Of a DNA stretch of 10,661 nt, positions 1 to 5,609 are shown piece by piece. The notes beneath the pieces are model-generated. The model made no database searches, was not told the DNA's origin, and saw only the letters and a program-made list of their open reading frames with translations. Origin of the DNA: Gammaproteobacteria bacterium (GTDB lineage: Bacteria; Pseudomonadota; Gammaproteobacteria; UBA6429). Positions within the stretch are counted from its first letter, which is position 1. Each line of letters opens with the position of its first letter. Location: positions 1 to 10,661 of the forward strand of contig DAOVYB010000041.1 of the NCBI GenBank assembly GCA_030635835.1, written 5' to 3'. A program made the position numbers and the translations under genes.

Positions 1-240
1 CATATTTTTGCAGGTGGTTATGCGGCGGGTTATTACAGTTATAAATGGGCAGAAATTTTATCTGCTGATGCATTTTCGTTATTTGAAGAAAATGGTATTT
101 TTGACTCAGAAACGGGTGATGCCTTTTTAGAATGTGTACTTGAACAGGGTGGAACAAAAGAGCCGATGGAGTTATTTAAAAAATTCCGTGGTCGTGAACC
201 AGAGATAGATGCATTACTTCGTCATAGTGGTATAGCTTAA
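1..240 (+). CDS. prlC: Oligopeptidase A (M3 zinc metallopeptidase), C-terminal end only
   Basis: The window opens inside this gene; 79 codons and a TAA stop are visible. The translation starts [20 protein letters not shown] and ends in [20 protein letters not shown]. It closely follows the C-terminus of E. coli oligopeptidase A as I recall it ([13 protein letters not shown], then LFKRFRGREP). M3 peptidases are cytosolic zinc enzymes that cut oligopeptides, including cleaved signal peptides. The HExxH zinc motif lies upstream of the window, so activity cannot be judged here. The visible Gly/Tyr-rich [10 protein letters not shown] stretch belongs to the substrate-binding part of the catalytic domain in this family (known of the family, not shown here). 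The next gene starts 26 bp after the stop on the same strand with no hairpin between, so read-through into it is plausible. Confidence 0.93.
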   Translation, partial: HIFAGGYAAGYYSYKWAEILSADAFSLFEENGIFDSETGDAFLECVLEQGGTKEPMELFKKFRGREPEIDALLRHSGIA

Positions 241-266
241 TTTTAGAAATAAAAATTGGAACATTA

Positions 267-1091
267 ATGAAAAAAATAATTATATTAATAACCGTCTTTT
301 TATCTTTAGCAACGCAGGCTTTAGCTGAAAAACGCTACGTGACTGATCGTATATTATTAGGCATACATGCTGAAGCAGATGAAAAAAGTACATTAATCAA
401 ATCTGTTCCCAGTGGAACAGAGTTAGAAGTACTTGATACGGTTGAAGGTTTTATTCAGGTCAAACTTAAAGATGGAACAGAAGGCTGGGTGAGTTCAGGT
501 TTTGTGATGAAAGAAACCCCGTCAACAAGAAAGTATGATGTGCTGGCACATCAATATGAAAAAACAACACAAGCACTGGATAAATTAAAAGTAGATTTTG
601 AAAAAAATAAACGTGAACTACAGGTTCGACGTGATCAGGTATCAAATGCAACTACCACCATTAAAGAACTAAAAAAACGTGCTAAGGGTGCTAAGGGTGC
701 TAAGGGTGCTAAGGGTGGTAAGGTTGTTGCTGATCCGAAAGTAGAAAAAAAATTAGTTGCTGCAGAAAAAGAAGTTGAAAGTTTAAAGCTTAAAATTACT
801 GATTTAGAAAAAAAACCAAAACCTAAAATGAGTCTTGATCAAAAGCAAATATTTAATGAGCTTAATCTGGTTAAAGATCAAAATGATGTTATGCAACAAC
901 GTATAGACGTTGCACTCGCACATTTAACGGGTAAACGTATACTTACACCTGAAGAACTCGCCAGTGTTCGTCCAAGATTTCCTACCTGGTACTGGAGTTT
1001 ATTGGTCATTATTTTATTGATTGGTGTAGTCGTGGGTTACTTTATTATGGATTACAGATTCCGTCGCCGTCATGGTGGGTTCCGTATTTAA
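267..1091 (+). CDS. YgiM-like SH3 domain protein with coiled coil and C-terminal membrane anchor
   Basis: This is a 274-residue envelope protein of the bacterial SH3-and-anchor family (E. coli YgiM type); its biochemical role is not established. Residues 1-20 form a signal peptide ending ALA before Glu21. Residues 22-82 are an SH3b domain with the typical EGWVSSGFV end. About 90-215 is Lys/Glu-rich and probably coiled coil. It is interrupted at 139-150 by four AKG triplets encoded by a perfect 9-bp tandem repeat. Residues 241-261 are a membrane helix, followed by the short basic tail DYRFRRRHGGFRI, which is a hallmark of the family. The SH3 domain and coil should therefore be periplasmic, with the tail in the cytosol. 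TTGGA lies 6 nt before the ATG. At 274 residues it is longer than E. coli YgiM (about 206), mostly in the coil. The last 14 codons recur in diverged form at 1275-1319. Confidence 0.88.
   Translation: MKKIIILITVFLSLATQALAEKRYVTDRILLGIHAEADEKSTLIKSVPSGTELEVLDTVEGFIQVKLKDGTEGWVSSGFVMKETPSTRKYDVLAHQYEKTTQALDKLKVDFEKNKRELQVRRDQVSNATTTIKELKKRAKGAKGAKGAKGGKVVADPKVEKKLVAAEKEVESLKLKITDLEKKPKPKMSLDQKQIFNELNLVKDQNDVMQQRIDVALAHLTGKRILTPEELASVRPRFPTWYWSLLVIILLIGVVVGYFIMDYRFRRRHGGFRI
681..716 (+). repeat. In-frame 9-bp tandem repeat (GCTAAGGGT x4)
   Basis: Four perfect head-to-tail copies of GCTAAGGGT lie inside the SH3 gene and encode Ala-Lys-Gly four times. A fifth, degenerate unit (GGTAAGGTT) follows at 717-725. 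The copies are identical at the DNA level, which points to recent slippage rather than selection on the peptide alone. Because the unit is 9 bp, gain or loss of copies keeps the frame and only changes the length of a flexible linker within the coiled coil. Confidence 0.95.
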
Positions 1092-1102
1092 AAAACTAAG
1101 AT

Positions 1103-1139
1103 CCAACGCAGAGGCGCAAAGACGCAAAGGAACGCAGAG
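1103..1139 (+). repeat. Octamer-repeat element, copy 1
   Basis: The element starts 11 bp after the SH3 stop codon. It is built from octamers of the form RCGCARAG: acgcagag (1106-1113), gcgcaaag (1114-1121), acgcaaag (1122-1129), a GA spacer, then acgcagag (1132-1139). It is more GC-rich than its AT-rich surroundings. Copies 2 (1331-1367) and 3 (1449-1485, inverted) share the same four-octamer plan. Similar acgcagag-type arrays occur in intergenic DNA of many bacteria, from memory; I know no accepted name or function for them. Confidence 0.85.
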
Positions 1140-1269
1140 AAAACAAAAGGAAAAGGCAGGTTAATAAAGCTGTTGAGTATATTGTAGTGTTATAAACTAA
1201 AATTATATTAGAGTGTGTTTTTTACATGTGCTGGTAAGTTAAAATATTATAATATTTTCTTTGCGATCC

Positions 1270-1319
1270 TTATTATGGATTATCGATACCGTCGCCGTCA
1301 TGGTGGGTTCCGTATTTGA
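1270..1319 (+). pseudogene. Duplicated 3' end of the SH3-anchor gene (tail fragment)
   Basis: This stretch aligns without gaps to 1042-1091, the end of the SH3 gene, at a fixed offset of 228 bp. It encodes MDYRYRRRHGGFRI and a stop. Relative to the gene there are two synonymous changes (TAC/TAT, AGA/CGA), one conservative change (Phe/Tyr) and TAA replaced by TGA. The similarity stops abruptly upstream of 1270, so no SH3, coil or complete membrane helix is present and the fragment is not a functional gene. The alignment continues past the stop into octamer element copy 2, so tail and element form one duplicated block of about 100 bp (1042-1142 against 1270-1370). By hand count the block is roughly 88-90 percent identical. 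Confidence 0.85.
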
Positions 1320-1330
1320 AAAATCAAGAC

Positions 1331-1367
1331 CCAACGCAAAGGCGCGAAGACGCAAAGGAACGCAAAG
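1331..1367 (+). repeat. Octamer-repeat element, copy 2
   Basis: This copy has the same plan as copy 1: acgcaaag, gcgcgaag, acgcaaag, GA, acgcaaag (1334-1367). It sits 12 bp after the stop of the duplicated SH3 tail, just as copy 1 sits behind the real gene. It forms a near-perfect inverted repeat with copy 3: 1332-1357 matches the reverse complement of 1460-1485 over 26 bp without mismatch, and the match extends to 34 of 37 bases overall. Confidence 0.85.
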
Positions 1368-1448
1368 AAGAGAAAGAAAAATTCTTATAAGCATTTATAA
1401 TTAATTTAAGGTAAGAAGTGACAATTATATTAATATTTTTAAATCTTT

Positions 1449-1485
1449 CCTCTGCGTTGCTTTGCGTCTTCGCGCCTTTGCGTTG
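1449..1485 (-). repeat. Octamer-repeat element, copy 3 (inverted)
   Basis: Read on the minus strand this gives acgcaaag, gcgcgaag, acgcaaag, CA, acgcagag. It is inverted relative to copies 1 and 2 and carries no SH3 tail. Copies 2 and 3 could pair in RNA or single-stranded DNA into a stem of about 37 bp with a loop of about 80 nt, upstream of ubiD. The other intergenic DNA (1143-1269 and 1371-1448) is AT-rich and shows no feature I can name. Confidence 0.85.
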
Positions 1486-1490
1486 AATTT

Positions 1491-1514
1491 TTTGACTTTG
1501 ACTTTGACTTTGAT
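1491..1514 (+). repeat. TTTGAC hexamer array upstream of ubiD
   Basis: There are three perfect TTTGAC units (1491-1508) followed by TTTGAT (1509-1514), ending 10 bp before the ubiD ATG. Each unit contains TTGAC, which resembles a sigma-70 -35 box. No room for a -10 box exists between the array and the start codon, so a promoter role for ubiD itself is doubtful. The array more likely lies in the leader of the transcript, or is simple slippage DNA. Confidence 0.85.
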
Positions 1515-1524
1515 TTAGGTAGTT

Positions 1525-3003
1525 ATGAAATATAAAGACTTACGTGATTTTATAAAACAACTTGAAGCGAAAGGCGAGCTTGTTCGTGTGAGTCACGAAG
1601 TTGATCCTAATCTTGAAATGACCGAGATTTGTGATCGCACTTTACGTGCAGCTGGCCCGGCTATTTTGTTTGAAAATCCTAAAGGATTCGATACGCCGGT
1701 TTTAGCCAACTTATTTGGTACACCTGAACGTGTTGCTATGGGTATGGGTGAAGAGTCGGTTGAAGCTTTACGTGAAGTCGGTGAGTTACTGGCCTTTTTA
1801 AAAGAACCTGAACCTCCTAAAGGTTTAAAGGACGCATGGGAAAAATTACCGGTTTTTAAACAAGTACTTAACATGGCACCTAAGGTCGTAAATAGTGCAG
1901 CTTGTCAGAAAGTGGTTATTGAAGGTGATGATGTTGATTTATCAAAGTTACCTATTCAAACCTGCTGGCCGGGTGATGCAGGTCCATTGATTACCTGGGC
2001 TTTGGTTGTGACTAAAGGACCTAATAAGGAAAGACAAAACTTAGGCATCTATCGCCAGCAAGTGATCGCGAAAAATAAAGTCATTATGCGTTGGCTGGCG
2101 CATCGTGGTGGTGCTTTGGATTATAAAGACTGGCAGGAAAAACATCCGGGCGAACCTTTCCCTGTTGCGGTTGCTCTAGGGGCTGATCCGGCAACCATTT
2201 TAGCCGCGGTTACACCTGTACCCGATAGTTTGTCCGAATATGGTTTTGCCGGTTTATTGCGTGGCGATAAAACTGAAGTCGTTAAATGCTTAGGCTCTGA
2301 TTTACAAGTGCCTGCCTCAGCGGAATATGTTTTAGAAGGCTATTTAATGCCGGGTGAAGAGGCGGATGAAGGTCCGTTTGGTGATCACACTGGCTACTAT
2401 AATGAAGTCGAAAGCTTCCCGGTCTTTACTATTGAACGTATCACCCATCGTAAAGATCCTATTTATCATTCAACCTATACCGGACGACCACCCGATGAAC
2501 CGGCGATTTTAGGATTAGCATTGAATGAAGTTTTTGTGCCTATCTTAAAAAAACAGTTTCCAGAGATTGTTGATTTTTATTTACCGCCCGAAGGGTGTTC
2601 TTACCGTATGGCCGTGGTGAGTATGAAAAAACAATACCCCGGGCATGCCAAGCGCGTTATGTTAGGGGTTTGGTCTTTCTTACGCCAGTTTATGTATACC
2701 AAGTTTGTGATTGTCACGGATGATGATGTCAACGTGCGTGACTGGAATGATGTGATATGGGCCATGACCACACGGATGGATCCGGCACGTGATACTACGA
2801 TTATTGAAAACACACCGATTGATTATCTTGATTTTGCTTCACCTGTTTCAGGTTTAGGCAGCAAGATGGGAATGGATGCGACCAATAAATGGCAAGGTGA
2901 AACAACACGTGAATGGGGTGAACCCATTGTTATGGATGAAGCTGTTAAACAACGTGTTGATGACATGTGGGAAAAGCTAAATATTGATAGAGTTAAAAAG
3001 TAG
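1525..3003 (+). CDS. ubiD: 4-hydroxy-3-polyprenylbenzoate decarboxylase UbiD
   Basis: This prenylated-FMN-dependent decarboxylase removes the carboxyl group of 4-hydroxy-3-polyprenylbenzoate in ubiquinone synthesis and needs cofactor made by UbiX, which is not in this window. At 492 residues it is close to E. coli UbiD (497). Key residues fall at the same numbers that I recall for E. coli UbiD: Asn172 and Glu238 (metal), Ile175-Arg177, Arg189-Leu191 and Arg194-Gly195 (prFMN), and Asp287 (acid). They sit in the segments [18 protein letters not shown] and [14 protein letters not shown] precedes the ATG by about 5 nt. No residue expected for catalysis appears to be missing. The preceding gap is filled with repeats and has no clear promoter, so its transcription could start inside the gap or read in from the SH3 gene. 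In Pseudomonas a reductase like the one at 6542 lies near ubiD (from memory); here four genes separate them. Confidence 0.97.
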   Translation: MKYKDLRDFIKQLEAKGELVRVSHEVDPNLEMTEICDRTLRAAGPAILFENPKGFDTPVLANLFGTPERVAMGMGEESVEALREVGELLAFLKEPEPPKGLKDAWEKLPVFKQVLNMAPKVVNSAACQKVVIEGDDVDLSKLPIQTCWPGDAGPLITWALVVTKGPNKERQNLGIYRQQVIAKNKVIMRWLAHRGGALDYKDWQEKHPGEPFPVAVALGADPATILAAVTPVPDSLSEYGFAGLLRGDKTEVVKCLGSDLQVPASAEYVLEGYLMPGEEADEGPFGDHTGYYNEVESFPVFTIERITHRKDPIYHSTYTGRPPDEPAILGLALNEVFVPILKKQFPEIVDFYLPPEGCSYRMAVVSMKKQYPGHAKRVMLGVWSFLRQFMYTKFVIVTDDDVNVRDWNDVIWAMTTRMDPARDTTIIENTPIDYLDFASPVSGLGSKMGMDATNKWQGETTREWGEPIVMDEAVKQRVDDMWEKLNIDRVKK

Positions 3004-3008
3004 AATGA

Positions 3009-3038
3009 CTAACGATATAGTTAGCTCTATAACTTTTT
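3009..3038 (+). terminator. Weak candidate terminator after ubiD
   Basis: Just after the stop codon a short hairpin can form in two ways: CTAAC/GTTAG (3009-3013 with 3020-3024), or TATAG/CTATA (3016-3020 with 3027-3031) followed closely by five T (3034-3038). Both stems are only 5 bp and AT-rich, so this is a tentative call. Confidence 0.3.
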
Positions 3039-3142
3039 ATAAATAATAAATTTAAAGACTAAACAAGCTCATATTCAAAGTGCAATATGCAGTAAATATA
3101 AAAACTATTTAATTCATGACACAATTGTTTACTTGTTCAATC

Positions 3143-3148
3143 TATAAT
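3143..3148 (+). promoter_or_regulatory. Possible -10 box for the carbonic anhydrase gene
   Basis: A consensus TATAAT lies 49 bp before the chosen ATG within the 194-bp gap after ubiD. No convincing -35 box exists at 16-18 bp spacing: the bases at 3120-3125 read cacaat. In AT-rich DNA a chance TATAAT is not rare. The gene probably has its own promoter, since the gap is long and the gene is followed by its own terminator, but this exact site is uncertain. Confidence 0.3.
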
Positions 3149-3182
3149 CGTTGATTACATTTGGATGTTTACAATAGATTAA

Positions 3183-3188
3183 AAAGGA
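3183..3188 (+). promoter_or_regulatory. Ribosome binding site that fixes the carbonic anhydrase start
   Basis: AAAGGA ends directly against the upstream ATG (3189), leaving no spacing, but is 9 nt before the in-frame ATG at 3198. The later ATG is therefore the likely start. It also gives a cleaner signal peptide (MNKKVAAAIV instead of MIFMNKK). Confidence 0.75.
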
Positions 3189-3197
3189 ATGATCTTC

Positions 3198-3947
3198 ATG
3201 AATAAAAAAGTAGCTGCTGCAATTGTTCTCGCGATTGGCGTTAGTGGAGTAGCCACAGCAAGTGGCGGTAAAGTTCACTGGAGTTACGAAGGCCATGAAG
3301 GCCCTGCACATTGGGGTGATTTAAATCATGATTACCACATGTGTAAAACGGGTAAAAAACAATCTCCGATTAATGTCACCGCTGCACATAAAGCCGATCT
3401 GGCTAAGATTCATTTTTCATATAAAGCCAGCGCAAAAGAAATTCTGAACAATGGCCATACCATTCAGGTGAATATGAATAAAGGGAGTAGTATTTCTGTT
3501 GCAGGAAAAAAATATAACCTACTTCAATTTCATTTCCATTCTCCTTCAGAACATCAGGTAAACAGTGTACACGCAGATATGGTTGCGCATTTTGTTCATC
3601 AGGCTGAAGATGGTCAACTCGGTGTTATTGGTGTTTTATTTAATAAAGGTAAAGCGAATACAACACTTGCAAAGTTATGGCATGAAATGCCAAAACAGCA
3701 TGATAATAAACATTCCTTAGCCGCGGTAAAAGTTAATGTTAGTAAGTTATTGCCAGCGAATAAAACATATTACAATTATTCAGGTTCATTAACGACACCA
3801 CCTTGTTCGGAAGGGGTTAACTGGATGGTGTTACAAGCGCAAGGCGCTGTTTCAGAGGAACAGGTAAACGCATTTACTTCTATCTTTGCTAAAAGTATTC
3901 GTCCTATTCAGGGTTTGAATGGTCGGGGTATATCTGCAAGTAAATAA
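3198..3947 (+). CDS. Periplasmic alpha-class carbonic anhydrase
   Basis: This is a zinc enzyme for CO2 hydration to bicarbonate, 249 residues from the ATG at 3198. Residues 1-21 are a signal peptide (MNKKVAAAIV, ending ATA), so it should act in the periplasm. Family landmarks are in order: CKTGKKQSPIN (49-59), NNGHTI with proton-shuttle His87, QFHFHSPSEH with zinc ligands His112 and His114, AHFVH with the third ligand His131, and SLTTPPCSEGVNW (197-209) with the substrate-orienting Thr199. Cys49 and Cys203 are placed to form the disulfide usual in bacterial alpha enzymes. One oddity: the residue two before His131 is Val129 (GTT), where the family normally has Glu (Glu117 in human CA II), which hydrogen-bonds the zinc-ligand His. 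The gene is monocistronic by context, with a strong terminator downstream. Such enzymes are common in bacteria that fix CO2, but no fixation gene is visible here. Confidence 0.95.
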   Translation: MNKKVAAAIVLAIGVSGVATASGGKVHWSYEGHEGPAHWGDLNHDYHMCKTGKKQSPINVTAAHKADLAKIHFSYKASAKEILNNGHTIQVNMNKGSSISVAGKKYNLLQFHFHSPSEHQVNSVHADMVAHFVHQAEDGQLGVIGVLFNKGKANTTLAKLWHEMPKQHDNKHSLAAVKVNVSKLLPANKTYYNYSGSLTTPPCSEGVNWMVLQAQGAVSEEQVNAFTSIFAKSIRPIQGLNGRGISASK

Positions 3948-3968
3948 TATTTATTTAAATATACTGTT

Positions 3969-3997
3969 AAAACCGCCTGATTATGGCGGTTTTTTTT
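3969..3997 (+). terminator. Rho-independent terminator of the carbonic anhydrase gene
   Basis: AAAACCGCC (3969-3977), a loop TGATTAT, then GGCGGTTTT (3985-3993) continuing into a run of T to 3997. It starts 21 bp after the stop codon. The GC core next to a T tract is classic, and it separates the carbonic anhydrase gene from the parA gene transcript. The A run on the left arm could also give weak termination on the other strand, but no minus-strand gene approaches from that side. Confidence 0.9.
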
Positions 3998-4087
3998 GTA
4001 TATAAAAATATTAATCAATGCGATTTTTAATTTCCTATGTTATGTTTCATACTAAATCTCATTAATTTATTAAGTGTTTATTAATGC

Positions 4088-4091
4088 AGGA
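4088..4091 (+). promoter_or_regulatory. Ribosome binding site that fixes the ParA start
   Basis: AGGA is followed by AAG and lies 7 nt before the ATG at 4099. The earlier in-frame ATG at 4084 has no Shine-Dalgarno sequence in front of it, and this AGGA falls inside its would-be coding sequence. Starting at 4099 gives MRKIMILNAKGG, where the first beta strand leads straight into the P-loop, as usual in ParA proteins. Confidence 0.75.
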
Positions 4092-4098
4092 AAGCACT

Positions 4099-4740
4099 AT
4101 GCGTAAGATTATGATATTAAATGCAAAAGGAGGTTGCGGTAAAAGCACTATCGCAACCAACCTGGCCAGTTATTATGCTTCTTATGAAAATAAAAAAGTG
4201 ACGCTGGTAGACTTTGATCCACAGGGTTCAGGTTTGGACTGGCTGAAAGTTCGCTCACGCAAACTTCCTGAAATCAAAGGTATAAACGCAACAAAAGAAG
4301 CAATACGTTTTTCCAAAGATACTGATGTTGTGATTATGGATGTGCCGGCTCGGGTATCAGGTCGTGAACTGGCAAATTTAGTAAAACGTGCTGAAACAAT
4401 TATTATCCCGGTTCTTCCCTCACCCATTGATATACGAGCTGCGGCGAATTTTATTAAGGAACTCTTAACCAACGGCCGTGTTTCGCGCAGTGAAACTAAA
4501 CTGGCGGTAATTGCAAATCGGGTACGTGAAAATACACTTAGTTATCACGCACTTTATGCTTTTCTGAAAAGTTTAAAAATTCCTTTTGTCACGACTTTAC
4601 GCGATACACAAAATTATATTCATGCAGAAGATAAAGGTACGGGTATTTTTGAAATGGCACCTTCAAAAGTCTGGCAAGATCTGGAACAGTGGGACCCTCT
4701 GATTAAATGGCTAAGAAGTAAACGTAGTCGCGCTAGCTAA
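4099..4740 (+). CDS. Orphan ParA-family ATPase
   Basis: This is a small deviant-Walker ATPase of the ParA/MinD superfamily, 213 residues from the ATG at 4099. The P-loop KGGCGKST is at 10-17, with both signature lysines (Lys10, Lys15). The Walker A' segment VDFDPQGS follows near residue 40, then a Walker B strand VIMDVPA. Proteins of this family dimerise with ATP, bind DNA or membrane, and position plasmids, chromosomes or protein assemblies. It is short and has no N-terminal helix-turn-helix, like the small plasmid type. No parB-like gene and no full parS palindrome is visible nearby, so it is not an evident partition cassette, and its cargo is unknown. The next gene, a lipoprotein, starts 50 bp downstream without a terminator, so the two are probably co-transcribed. 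Family assignment is firm; function is open. Confidence 0.9.
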   Translation: MRKIMILNAKGGCGKSTIATNLASYYASYENKKVTLVDFDPQGSGLDWLKVRSRKLPEIKGINATKEAIRFSKDTDVVIMDVPARVSGRELANLVKRAETIIIPVLPSPIDIRAAANFIKELLTNGRVSRSETKLAVIANRVRENTLSYHALYAFLKSLKIPFVTTLRDTQNYIHAEDKGTGIFEMAPSKVWQDLEQWDPLIKWLRSKRSRAS

Positions 4741-4779
4741 AAAAGAAGCTATATTTATAATAAGACAGTTATATGAAAC

Positions 4780-4783
4780 GGAG
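4780..4783 (+). promoter_or_regulatory. Ribosome binding site that fixes the DUF4136 lipoprotein start
   Basis: GGAG stands 7 nt before the ATG at 4791. The in-frame ATG at 4773 has no such site in front, and this GGAG lies within its would-be coding sequence. The later start gives a standard short lipoprotein signal (MRLGIILLISLFLSAC). Confidence 0.75.
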
Positions 4784-4790
4784 TAATAAT

Positions 4791-5339
4791 ATGCGACTTG
4801 GCATCATCCTGTTAATTTCTTTATTCCTCTCGGCCTGTGGTTCACTGGTAAATATTGATTACGATGAAACGATTAATTTTCGTTTATTAAAAACATATAA
4901 AGTTAAGGCAAAGCCGGTAAGAGTACCCGAGGATACGCGAATTAATAGCCCGTTTATGCAACAACGGGTAGTCGCAGAAATGGAAGCTGCCTTTTCGAAC
5001 AAAGGCTTTAAAAATGTAAAACAAAAAGCTGAGTTAGAAATACAGTATTTTATGGATGTTCGGCAGGAAATCGAAACGCATGATTCGGGTATTTCTATTG
5101 GCTTCGGTACATCGGGTCATCATTCAGCATTTGGTATTGGTTTTAATATTCCTGTTGCTGAAACCAGCAGCTATGACAGTTTAGTTTTAACCATTGATGT
5201 TGTATCTGCAAAAAGTCATAAATTAATATGGCGGGGTTCATTAGCTTATCCTTTGTATGAAGGTGAAACACCAGAAAGATATCGCAAGATGGTAAAAAGA
5301 TTGGTTGCTGAAATATTAAAAGAGTTTCCACCGAAATAA
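4791..5339 (+). CDS. DUF4136 family outer-membrane lipoprotein
   Basis: The product is 182 residues from the ATG at 4791. Residues 1-15 form a lipoprotein signal with lipobox LSAC and lipidated Cys16. Gly17 at +2 gives no inner-membrane retention signal, so sorting to the outer membrane is expected. The mature part shows DUF4136 features: an N-terminal VNIDYDETINF followed by TYKV, and a C-terminal strand pair in which YDSLVLTIDVV leads into HKLIWRGSL. A Gly/His/Ser-rich stretch (about 101-118, around GISIGFGTSGHH) separates the halves. The family has no defined function known to me. It lies 50 bp after the ParA gene on the same strand and is probably in the same transcript. No clear T-tract terminator follows; a REP-like palindrome lies downstream. 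Confidence 0.85.
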   Translation: MRLGIILLISLFLSACGSLVNIDYDETINFRLLKTYKVKAKPVRVPEDTRINSPFMQQRVVAEMEAAFSNKGFKNVKQKAELEIQYFMDVRQEIETHDSGISIGFGTSGHHSAFGIGFNIPVAETSSYDSLVLTIDVVSAKSHKLIWRGSLAYPLYEGETPERYRKMVKRLVAEILKEFPPK

Positions 5340-5403
5340 AAGTTACCTGTTGTTTTTGAAGGTCGGTCTCATAGTGCCCCACACCAAAATAATTTAGAGG
5401 GTA

Positions 5404-5525
5404 TTCAAGCCGACGCAGAGTTATGCAAGCGTATTAATTTTTCGTAGATACATATTTTGTGATGTGAATATATTTGTATTAGTCTAATAGCTGAATTATA
5501 AATATGATCACCGTGTCGGCTTGAA
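5404..5525. repeat. Possible MITE- or REP-like element with 11-bp terminal inverted repeats
   Basis: TTCAAGCCGAC (5404-5414) and GTCGGCTTGAA (5515-5525) are perfect reverse complements bounding 122 bp of AT-rich, non-coding DNA. The right arm is also half of a local hairpin: GTCGGCT (5515-5521), loop TGAA, AGCTGAC (5526-5532), with one G-T pair. The two foldings exclude each other. I see no clear target-site duplication and no second copy in this window, so the mobile-element reading is tentative. The whole gap 5340-5609 contains no gene that I can support. Confidence 0.45.
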
Positions 5526-5609
5526 AGCTGACCTACAAACAAGAAGATTTTAAACCTATTTTTCCGGATTCCATTACATCCGAGCTACCCGTTAACATTC
5601 TTTTTTTAT

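Noticed and set aside
1212..1319. Open frame running into the duplicated SH3 tail that could encode a small membrane peptide
   Set aside because: There is no ATG with a ribosome binding site at its head. The upstream part is AT-rich with no similarity to the SH3 gene, and only the last 15-16 codons match. A gene remnant is the simpler reading.
1103..1485. CRISPR array
   Set aside because: There are only three repeat copies, one is inverted, spacings are unequal, and no cas gene is near.
1593..1874. Minus-strand open frame inside ubiD, and similar shadow frames inside the other genes
   Set aside because: They overlap well-supported genes on the opposite strand or another frame, show no recognisable domain, and have no supporting start signals.
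4043..4049. parS half-site (TGTTTCA) upstream of the ParA gene
   Set aside because: The second half of the palindrome is absent; the following bases read TACTAAATC. A 7-base match in AT-rich DNA is expected by chance.
3198..4740. Carbonic anhydrase plus ParA as a carboxysome positioning (McdA-like) system
   Set aside because: The carbonic anhydrase is alpha class with a signal peptide, so it is secreted and not a carboxysomal enzyme. A terminator separates the genes, and no Rubisco, shell protein or McdB-like gene is present.
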